Assembly (NCBI RefSeq): GCF_000166335.1
Contig: NC_014657.1
Coordinates: forward strand, 124,001 to 188,000
Reading direction: 5' to 3'
Length of the DNA: 64,000 nucleotides
Source of the DNA: Caldicellulosiruptor owensensis OL
GTDB lineage: Bacteria > Bacillota > Thermoanaerobacteria > Caldicellulosiruptorales > Caldicellulosiruptoraceae
Of the stretch, positions 8,257-14,350 are shown piece after piece (within the stretch, counting starts at the first letter, position 1; each line of letters begins with the position of its first letter). The translations under genes were made by a program, and so were the position numbers. Below the pieces are notes generated by a model, which was given only the letters and a program-made list of their open reading frames with translations, ran no database searches and was not told the DNA's origin.

Positions 8257-9330
8257 ATGTATGATATAATCATTGTGGGTGGAGGGCCTGCAGGTTCCAC
8301 TTTGGCAAGGTTGCTCAGTAGAAACTATAATATTTTACTTTTGGAAAAAAGGTCTTTTGAGAAATCGGATATTAGGACAAAGTGCTGTGGAGGTCTTATT
8401 GCGCCTGACGCACAGTTGATGCTTGCAAAGTTTGGCTTGGGTGTTCCAAAAGAAGTTTTGCAAACTCCTCAATTGTTTGCTGTAAGAGCTATTGATTTTG
8501 ATAACTCGATAGAGAGGTATTATCAGAGGTATTACATAAATATTGATAGAGAAGAATTTGATAAGTGGTTAATTAGAAGTATTCCTTCACAGGTTGATGT
8601 TCTTACAAATTCAATTTATAAATCTTTGGAGATAGTTGGGAACGAAAATATAAAAGTTAAATTCAGTTGGAATGGTAAAGAATATAAAGAGCAGTGCAAG
8701 TTACTGGTTGGTGCAGATGGAGCTTTTTCTAAATTGAGAAGACAAAATTTTAATAACTTTCTCAGTCCCAAATTATATATTGCTATTCAAGAGTGGTTTG
8801 AAACCGGTTTCAATTTAGACTATTATGGAGCAATATTTGATAGAGAAATAACAGATTTTTATTCATGGACAATTCCAAAAGAGAATCATTTACTAATAGG
8901 AACAGCATTAATGCCTAATAAAGATGCTTTAAAAAAATTTGAACTTTTAAAGGAAAAGTTAAAAATATATGGATTTAAAGTTGAGAAAATGACAAAAAGA
9001 TGTAGTGCTTATATATTCCGTCCTACATCAGTAAGACATATTATAACAGGGAACGACAAAATAGCATTAATTGGAGAAGCTGCAGGTTTCATTAGTCCAA
9101 GTTCTGCTGAGGGTTTAAGTTTTGCTTTTAAGAGTTCTTTGGCTCTTGCAAAAGCACTTGAGAGTGGTATAGATGGATATGATAAACGTTACAAAGAGAA
9201 TGTAAAAACGCTTAAGAAAAGTATACTGTTTAAGAATATAAAGTCAGTCATAATGTACAATCCTGTTTTAAGGAGATTGGTGATGAAAACAGGGCTTTTA
9301 AGTGTGGATATAGAAAAGTATTTCTATTAG
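8257..9330 (+). CDS. Geranylgeranyl-reductase-family FAD oxidoreductase
   Basis: A flavoprotein of about 357 residues. The N-terminal dinucleotide site is IIVGGGPAGSTLARLL with an acidic residue in LLLEKR. The second FAD motif is IALIGEAAGFISPSSAEGLSFA. A CCGG stretch follows the first beta-alpha-beta unit, as in the geranylgeranyl reductase/FixC group, whose members reduce isoprenoid double bonds or pass electrons to quinone-like acceptors. The substrate here is unknown. The start is set at ATG 8257, because the upstream GTG at 8248 lies inside the AGAGGGTG ribosome site. The PlsY-like and GT2 genes lie beyond the insertion sequence on the other strand, raising the possibility of a shared lipid pathway. 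Confidence 0.8.
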   Translation: MYDIIIVGGGPAGSTLARLLSRNYNILLLEKRSFEKSDIRTKCCGGLIAPDAQLMLAKFGLGVPKEVLQTPQLFAVRAIDFDNSIERYYQRYYINIDREEFDKWLIRSIPSQVDVLTNSIYKSLEIVGNENIKVKFSWNGKEYKEQCKLLVGADGAFSKLRRQNFNNFLSPKLYIAIQEWFETGFNLDYYGAIFDREITDFYSWTIPKENHLLIGTALMPNKDALKKFELLKEKLKIYGFKVEKMTKRCSAYIFRPTSVRHIITGNDKIALIGEAAGFISPSSAEGLSFAFKSSLALAKALESGIDGYDKRYKENVKTLKKSILFKNIKSVIMYNPVLRRLVMKTGLLSVDIEKYFY

Positions 9331-9358
9331 GATACTTTCAAAATCTCAAAAAGTATGT

Positions 9359-9515
9359 TATAATATTAACAAACTAAACATTTGCTCCTGACTTAGAGGG
9401 CAAAATGGCCTGATAAGGAGGGGATTGGATTGAAAGCAGAAAAAATAAGGCTTGTATCCACCTCTTTTGTTTAAAAAGGTTAAAATAAAGTCAGGAGAGG
9501 TGGATTTATTTTTTT
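9359..9515 (+). promoter_or_regulatory. Structured leader / attenuator before the hydG operon
   Basis: A TATAAT box (9359-9364) suggests a start near 9371 and a leader of about 165 bases. Three pairings compete. A terminator hairpin is formed by 9456-9465 with 9496-9505 (10 bp), followed by a T-rich tract (9506-9515). A perfect 10-bp long-range stem joins 9385-9394 with 9488-9497, overlapping and disrupting the terminator. A short local stem joins 9385-9389 with 9416-9420. This is the layout of a transcription attenuator or riboswitch. I cannot match it to a known class. Confidence 0.6.
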
Positions 9516-9536
9516 AGAAAAAGGAGATGCATTTTT

Positions 9537-9782
9537 ATGGAAAGACGAATTGGGGTTATTGGGATTGTAGTTGACAACAGAAAAGAAGTTGCAGATAAGC
9601 TCAACAAGATCCTAACTGAACATGGGGATATTATTGTTGGAAGGATGGGTATACCATATAAAGAAAGAGGACTTTGTGTGATTTCGCTTATAGTTGATGG
9701 AACAACTGATGAGATTGGTGCGCTCACAGGAAAGCTTGGGTCTTTGAGCGGTGTTAAGGTAAAAAGTGCTCTTACTAAATAA
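9537..9782 (+). CDS. TM1266-family iron-only hydrogenase system putative regulator
   Basis: An 81-residue ACT/ferredoxin-like-fold protein: a beta strand GVIGIVVD, a helix with KEVADKLNKIL, strands around IIVGRMGIP and LCVISLIVDG, and a second helix TDEIGALTGKLGSL. The family takes its name from Thermotoga maritima TM1266 and commonly sits beside [FeFe]-hydrogenase maturase genes. Its biochemical role is not established as far as I know; a ligand-sensing function is inferred from the fold. Ribosome site AAGGAG about 10 bases before the ATG. It is followed within about 25 bases by hydG, so the two form an operon behind the structured leader. Confidence 0.85.
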   Translation: MERRIGVIGIVVDNRKEVADKLNKILTEHGDIIVGRMGIPYKERGLCVISLIVDGTTDEIGALTGKLGSLSGVKVKSALTK

Positions 9783-9805
9783 TAAGTTTGGAGTGTGATT
9801 TTGAG

Positions 9806-11239
9806 ATGTTTAGAAAAGATGAATGGGAAAGAGCTGAGTTTATAAATGACCAGATGGTCTATGATATCCTTGAAGAGGGGAACAAAAATGTTGATAGAGC
9901 GGAAGAAATAATTGAAAAAGCTTTGCAGCTAAATGGACTTGAGCCTCGAGAGGTTGCAACACTTCTTTATATAGAGGACAAAGACCTTTTGGAAAAGCTT
10001 TTTAAGGCAGCAAAACAGGTAAAAGAGAGGATTTATGGCAAGAGAATTGTACTTTTTGCACCTCTTTATATCAGCAACTTTTGTGTAAACAACTGCCGAT
10101 ACTGTGGCTATCACAGGTCAAATACAAAGATGAAAAGAAGAAAACTTACAATGGATGAAATACGAAGAGAAGTTGAAATAATTGAGTCTCTTGGGCACAA
10201 AAGAATTGCGCTTGAACTTGGTGAAGACCCCAAAGAAGCGCCAATTGAATATGTAGTAGATAGCTTAAAAACAATATATTCGGTATATAAAGAAAAAGGA
10301 AACATAAGAAGGGTGAACGTCAATATCGCTGCAACAACCATTGAAGAATATCGAATGCTAAAAGAAGCAAAAATAGGCACATATGTACTTTTCCAGGAAA
10401 CATACCACAGACCAACATATGAATATATGCATCCGGAAGGTCCAAAATCAGATTACGACTGGCATGCAATGGCAATGGACAGAGCAATGCAGGCAGGAAT
10501 TGATGATGTTGGGCTTGGAGTGCTCTTTGGGCTTTATGACTATAAATTTGAGGTTGTTGGGCTAATCTTGCATGCAAAGCATCTTGAAGAAAGGTTTGGA
10601 GTAGGACCGCATACAATCTCTGTGCCAAGGATTAGACCTGCTGAAGGTGTTGAGGTGACAAAAGAAAGGTATCCTTACCTTGTTTCTGATGATGAATTTA
10701 AAAAGATTGTTGCTATAATTCGGCTTGCTGTGCCATACACTGGCATGATTTTATCTACCCGTGAAAGACCAGGTTTTAGAGAAGAAGTAATTGACCTTGG
10801 AATATCTCAAATCAGTGCCGGGTCTTGTACAGGTGTTGGTGGCTACACACTTGAATACGAAGGGAAATCCACAGGTGATTTAGATGAAGATCTTGCACAA
10901 TTTGAAGTAGGAGATAAAAGAAGCCCAGATGAGGTAATAAGGACGCTTTGTGAGGCAGGTTATATTCCAAGCTACTGCACAGCATGTTATAGAAAAGGAA
11001 GAACAGGAGATTTGTTTATGCAGTATGCAAAGACAGGTGATATTCAGGACTTTTGCACACCAAATGCACTTTTGACTTTTATGGAATATTTAGAAGACTA
11101 TGGGTCTGAAAAGACAAAAGAGGTGGGAAGACGGTTAATATATGAGGGTTTAAATCAAATAAAAGATGAAAGAATGCGCAAAGAGACAGAAAAAAGGCTT
11201 GAGATGATAAAAAGTGGAGTAAGAGATTTGTATTTCTAA
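9806..11239 (+). CDS. hydG: [FeFe]-hydrogenase H-cluster maturase HydG (radical SAM tyrosine lyase)
   Basis: About 477 residues, cytoplasmic. HydG cleaves tyrosine and builds the CO- and CN-bearing iron synthon of the H-cluster. The radical-SAM cysteines are C93-x3-C97-x2-C100 (CVNNCRYC). The C-terminal cluster motif is CTACYRKGRTGDLF followed by a third Cys in DFCTP, which distinguishes HydG from ThiH. The length is normal. The start is set at ATG 9806 (MFRKDEW); the upstream TTG at 9788 has no good ribosome site. HydE, HydF and the hydrogenase are not in this window. Confidence 0.93.
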   Translation: MFRKDEWERAEFINDQMVYDILEEGNKNVDRAEEIIEKALQLNGLEPREVATLLYIEDKDLLEKLFKAAKQVKERIYGKRIVLFAPLYISNFCVNNCRYCGYHRSNTKMKRRKLTMDEIRREVEIIESLGHKRIALELGEDPKEAPIEYVVDSLKTIYSVYKEKGNIRRVNVNIAATTIEEYRMLKEAKIGTYVLFQETYHRPTYEYMHPEGPKSDYDWHAMAMDRAMQAGIDDVGLGVLFGLYDYKFEVVGLILHAKHLEERFGVGPHTISVPRIRPAEGVEVTKERYPYLVSDDEFKKIVAIIRLAVPYTGMILSTRERPGFREEVIDLGISQISAGSCTGVGGYTLEYEGKSTGDLDEDLAQFEVGDKRSPDEVIRTLCEAGYIPSYCTACYRKGRTGDLFMQYAKTGDIQDFCTPNALLTFMEYLEDYGSEKTKEVGRRLIYEGLNQIKDERMRKETEKRLEMIKSGVRDLYF

Positions 11240-11252
11240 TAAGATCAATCAA

Positions 11253-11281
11253 AAAATGGGGCTAACGCACAGCCCCATTTT
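11253..11281. terminator. Convergent terminator shared by hydG and the cheY-like gene
   Basis: AAAATGGGGCT (11253-11263) pairs perfectly with AGCCCCATTTT (11271-11281) around a 7-base loop, with T-runs on both strands. The stop codon of the minus-strand receiver gene (11262-11264) lies inside the hairpin at the stem-loop junction. Confidence 0.88.
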
Positions 11282-11648
11282 TGCTATTTTGCTCTTCTTC
11301 AATTTGCTTTAAAACATGCTCAATTGCCAGTTTTGAAAACGGCTTTCTTATAAACTCAAAAGCACCACATTTTTTTGCTTCTTTTTCAATGTCTGGCTGG
11401 GAGATTGCGGAGATTATGATAACATGTGTTTCTGGCAGTATATTTTTAATGATACGCGTCGCAGTAAGACCGTCAATATCAGGCATGGTTATATCAAGAG
11501 TTATAATATCCGGCTTTAGGTCTTCTATCTCTTCTATGAGCGGCGATGCTGAACAAAATTCGGCAACAACCTGGTGCCCAAGTGATGTGAAAATATCCTT
11601 TAGCATGACCCTTATAAACTGGGCGTCATCTACAATACAAACCTTCAT
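11262..11648 (-). CDS. Stand-alone CheY-like response regulator receiver
   Basis: About 128 residues, a single receiver domain with no output domain. The acidic pocket (VDDAQ), phospho-acceptor Asp (LDITMPDIDG), switch Ser (IIISAI) and conserved Lys (RKPF) are all present, so it should be phosphorylatable. It may serve chemotaxis or another phosphorelay; no kinase is adjacent. The start is set at ATG 11648 behind GAGGAG; the longer frame starts without a ribosome site. Confidence 0.88.
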   Translation of the reverse strand: MKVCIVDDAQFIRVMLKDIFTSLGHQVVAEFCSASPLIEEIEDLKPDIITLDITMPDIDGLTATRIIKNILPETHVIIISAISQPDIEKEAKKCGAFEFIRKPFSKLAIEHVLKQIEEEQNSKNGAVR

Positions 11649-11806
11649 AACAAATCTCCTCTTTTTGAGATTGTCAAATATTTTCAAGGGCACTATAATA
11701 TATTATAATGCTTTTATTGAAAAAAACAACACCAATAAAATAGAATTTTTTCAGGAAAATAATAACTTTATTATATTATCAATTTTGCAGGCAAAGAGGT
11801 AAAGGT

Positions 11807-12529
11807 ATGCTCAGGAAAGAAAATTTAAAGATAGGAAACTACTGTATATATCAGGATACAGATTTTTTCCTGTATGGGACAGATGCTGTTGTTTTGAGCG
11901 ATTTTATACAACTTAAGAAAAATGACATTGTGGTTGAGTTTGGCACAGGGAATTTGATAATTCCCATTTTGCTGTGGGCAAAAGGAAAAAAGTTCAAAAA
12001 ACTCTATGCTTTAGAGATACAAAAAGAAGTTTGTGAACTTGCCATTTTAAATAGGAATATAAATAATCTTCAGGATAGGATTGAAGTGATAAATGCTGAT
12101 TTGAAAGATGCCCTTAAGATTTTTGGTTCTGAATTTGCAAACGTAGTTTTTACAAATCCCCCTTATAGAAAGGTAAACAGCGGAACAATAAATCCAAACA
12201 TCAAAAAAGCCATCGCAAGACATGAGATTATGTGTACAATTGAAGATGTCATTCGATCTGCAATGCAGATTCTAAAATTTGGTGGGCGTTTTTACATGGT
12301 CTACAGAAGTGACAGACTCACAGATGCACTATATTATTTAAGACTTTACAAGTTAGAACCAAGTCTAATACGATTTGTTCACCAGAACAAGGAAAAAGAG
12401 TCTTCACTTGTGCTGATAGAGGCCAAAAAAGGTAAACAGTGTTCACTGAAAGTTGACAAACCACTGTTTATAGATGAGATGGAATATTACCTTGAGAAGC
12501 AAAATGGCAGCGAGGATGAAAAAAGATGA
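11807..12529 (+). CDS. TrmN6/YfiC-type class I SAM-dependent methyltransferase
   Basis: A 240-residue Rossmann-fold methyltransferase. The SAM site is VVEFGTGNLIIP, the acidic second strand is YALEIQKEV, and the adenine-N6 signature FTNPPYRK is clear. The family methylates adenine-37 of tRNA(Val) in E. coli; in Firmicutes (YabB) the target is less certain. It overlaps rsmI by 4 bases (ATGA), so the two are coupled. The neighbourhood methyltransferase-rsmI-abrB with abrB on the other strand is the same as around B. subtilis yabB, which supports the assignment. Ribosome site GAGGT upstream of the ATG. Confidence 0.85.
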   Translation: MLRKENLKIGNYCIYQDTDFFLYGTDAVVLSDFIQLKKNDIVVEFGTGNLIIPILLWAKGKKFKKLYALEIQKEVCELAILNRNINNLQDRIEVINADLKDALKIFGSEFANVVFTNPPYRKVNSGTINPNIKKAIARHEIMCTIEDVIRSAMQILKFGGRFYMVYRSDRLTDALYYLRLYKLEPSLIRFVHQNKEKESSLVLIEAKKGKQCSLKVDKPLFIDEMEYYLEKQNGSEDEKR

Positions 12530-13371
12530 GTGGAAAGCTGTTTATTGTTGGAACACCAATTGGGAATTTAGATGACATGTCAAAACGTGCTATAGACACT
12601 TTAAATTCGGCAGACTTTATTGCATGTGAGGATACACGGGTCACCATAAAGCTTTTGAACCATTTCGGTATAAAAAAGAAACTTGTTTCTTTTCATGAGT
12701 TCAGTCCAAAAGAAAAAGAAGAGAAAATTATACATGAATTGAAAAGCGGTAAGAAAATTGCACTTGTATCTGATGCGGGAATGCCTCTTATTTCAGATCC
12801 TGGGTATGAGCTTGTTAGAAGGTGCATAGAAGAAGGTATAAATGTTACAGTGATACCCGGGCCTTCTGCATTTGTATGTGCTCTTGTGCTATCTGGACAG
12901 AATACTTACAGCTTTGTGTTTGAAGGTTTTTTACCCAAAAATAAAAGAGCCAAAAGGGAAAAGCTTGAAAGTTTAAAGTATGAAAAGCGGACCCTCATAT
13001 TTTATGAAGCTCCCCACAAACTTTTAGATACGCTTTCTCAGATGGCTGAAATTTTTGGGGTGGACAGAGAGATAAGTATTGTTAAAGAAATAACAAAAAT
13101 GCATGAGAGTATTATGCTCACAACTTTAGGTAATGCTGTTGAATTCTTCAAACAAAATCCACCCAAAGGAGAATATGTGCTTGTTGTGAGAGGCTATGAA
13201 GATGCTAAAGAAAAAACACAAGATGACAATGTTGAGTTTATAAAAGAAAAGCTCAGAGAAAAGCTTTTGCAAGGATTTTCTAAAAAAGAGGCGGCGAAGA
13301 TGGTTGCAGATGAGCTGAATTTGCCTAAAAACAAGGTATACAAAATTATGGTTGAAAGCAGAGAATTTTAA
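12526..13371 (+). CDS. rsmI: 16S rRNA 2'-O-ribose C1402 methyltransferase RsmI
   Basis: A 281-residue tetrapyrrole-methylase-fold enzyme that methylates the ribose of C1402 in the decoding centre. Family motifs are visible: LFIVGTPIGNLDDMS at the N-terminus, CEDTR, SDAGMPLISDPGYELV, VIPGPSAF, and FEGFLP followed by FYEAPHKL. The C-terminal region KKEAAKMVADELNLPKNKVYKI is the small helical domain typical of Gram-positive RsmI. The start overlaps the preceding gene's stop. Confidence 0.95.
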   Translation: MSGKLFIVGTPIGNLDDMSKRAIDTLNSADFIACEDTRVTIKLLNHFGIKKKLVSFHEFSPKEKEEKIIHELKSGKKIALVSDAGMPLISDPGYELVRRCIEEGINVTVIPGPSAFVCALVLSGQNTYSFVFEGFLPKNKRAKREKLESLKYEKRTLIFYEAPHKLLDTLSQMAEIFGVDREISIVKEITKMHESIMLTTLGNAVEFFKQNPPKGEYVLVVRGYEDAKEKTQDDNVEFIKEKLREKLLQGFSKKEAAKMVADELNLPKNKVYKIMVESREF

Positions 13372-13383
13372 ATGAAATAAAAT

Positions 13384-13411
13384 AGAGGGCAGAATATTTT
13401 TTCTGCCCTCT
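13384..13411. terminator. Convergent terminator between rsmI and abrB
   Basis: An 11-bp perfect stem (13384-13394 with 13401-13411) with a 6-base loop. The minus strand continues into a TTTTATTT tract, so it best serves abrB; the plus-strand tail is weaker but probably also ends the rsmI transcript. Confidence 0.8.
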
Positions 13412-13445
13412 GTTCTTGTAATATTTGTCTATCTTTTTTACACAA

Positions 13446-13688
13446 TTAGCTCTTTTTGAGTTCTTCCATGCAATCTTTGCAGATGTTTTTACCCTTGTAG
13501 TAGATAACATCCTTTGCATTTCCACAGAAGATGCAAGCTGGTTCATACTTTCTGAGGATTATCTTGTCACCATCAACGAAGATTTCAAGAGCATCCTTTT
13601 CAGCAATGTCAAGTGTTCTTCTGAGTTCGATAGGAAGAACTATTCTGCCAAGCTCGTCAACCTTTCTTACAACACCTGTTGATTTCAT
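13446..13688 (-). CDS. abrB: AbrB/SpoVT-family transition-state regulator
   Basis: An 80-residue DNA-binding protein. The N-terminal swapped-hairpin AbrB domain reads STGVVRKVDELGRIVLPIELRRTL followed by DALEIFVDGDKIIL. Behind it is a small zinc-binding tail with two Cys pairs (CIFC and CKDC), a known Clostridia-type extension. AbrB-like proteins are global repressors of stationary-phase and sporulation genes in relatives. The start is set at ATG 13688 behind AAAGGAGG. Confidence 0.92.
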   Translation of the reverse strand: MKSTGVVRKVDELGRIVLPIELRRTLDIAEKDALEIFVDGDKIILRKYEPACIFCGNAKDVIYYKGKNICKDCMEELKKS

Positions 13689-13737
13689 TTCAAATCTTCC
13701 TCCTTTCAACAAATTTCGACATTTTTTTTACATTGCT

Positions 13738-13766
13738 ATTATACCATCGTTGCAATTTTATGTCAA
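13738..13766 (-). promoter_or_regulatory. abrB promoter (perfect consensus)
   Basis: The minus strand has TTGACA (13761-13766), a 17-bp spacer and TATAAT (13738-13743), about 50 bases before the abrB start. This predicts strong sigma-A transcription. Confidence 0.85.
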
Positions 13767-14059
13767 GAATTTTTTAAGACTTTTTACAATAAATATTATT
13801 CAAGCTAACAATCTCTTTTAAAGGTTTTATGTGCACAGAACAGTAGTATCACTATCTGTACCTTATAACTGAATAATTTTAAAACTAATATTATCGAAAT
13901 ACTCAAAGTAAATAATTTCAACTCTGAGAAACAAACAACTGTAAAATTATCTGGTTTTTAAAAATCTTGTTTTTCGACAGAATCCGACAAATTTTATACA
14001 CATTTTGATGTATTATATTGTATAATCGAAAAATCTGTTATTAATAACCATTAGCATTT

Positions 14060-14079
14060 AAGTTGTATATATACAACTT
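14060..14079. promoter_or_regulatory. 20-bp perfect palindrome upstream of the sugar-transport promoter
   Basis: AAGTTGTATA and its exact reverse complement meet at 14069/14070, and flanking GCATT (14054-14058) and AATGC (14084-14088) extend the symmetry. A run of T follows, so it could be a hairpin terminator. However, no gene is read into it, and it ends 25 bp before the -35 box of the next promoter, so a repressor or activator operator is the likelier reading. The gap 13767-14059 otherwise shows only AT-rich sequence. Confidence 0.5.
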
Positions 14080-14104
14080 TTTTAATGCAAAGTTACACAA
14101 ATTA

Positions 14105-14133
14105 TTGACAAAAAACGTTTACAGTTATATAAT
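14105..14133 (+). promoter_or_regulatory. Promoter of the sugar ABC / xylan locus with LacI-type half site
   Basis: A perfect sigma-A promoter: TTGACA (14105-14110), 17 bp, TATAAT (14128-14133). The spacer contains AAACGTTTACA. The right half of this matches the LacI/CcpA-family operator consensus TGTAAACGTTTACA, while the left half is degenerate (4 of 7). A LacI-family regulator or CcpA could therefore act here. The predicted start is near 14140, giving a leader of about 210 bases. Confidence 0.8.
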
Positions 14134-14238
14134 GAAATCACAATAAATTTAAGATTTTTTGTTAACAAAAGAAATTGAAAAGGCTCTCAAACGAAAGTAT
14201 TTATCTTCATGTCTTCAAAAATGCATAAAACATTGAAT

Positions 14239-14286
14239 TGTACATTTTGGCATAAAAACAAAGCCTATCCAACAGCAAAATGTACA
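14239..14286 (+). repeat. Inverted repeat in the 5' leader of the sugar-transport operon
   Basis: TGTACATTTTG (14239-14249) and CAAAATGTACA (14276-14286) are exact reverse complements separated by 26 bases. They would form an 11-bp stem in the leader RNA. No T-tract follows, so it is not a terminator. Confidence 0.6.
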
Positions 14287-14350
14287 TATAACTTATTTTG
14301 TAGATGCAAAATGCGAGGGTATCTAAACGAAAAATAAGGGGTTGATTAAA

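Noticed and set aside
9496-9504. AGAGGTGGA in the hydG leader recalls the SAM-I riboswitch core
   Set aside because: The other conserved SAM-I elements are absent, and this stretch is the 3' arm of the terminator hairpin.
10320-10628. Open frame on the minus strand inside hydG
   Set aside because: Shadow of hydG with no ribosome site and no recognisable protein features.
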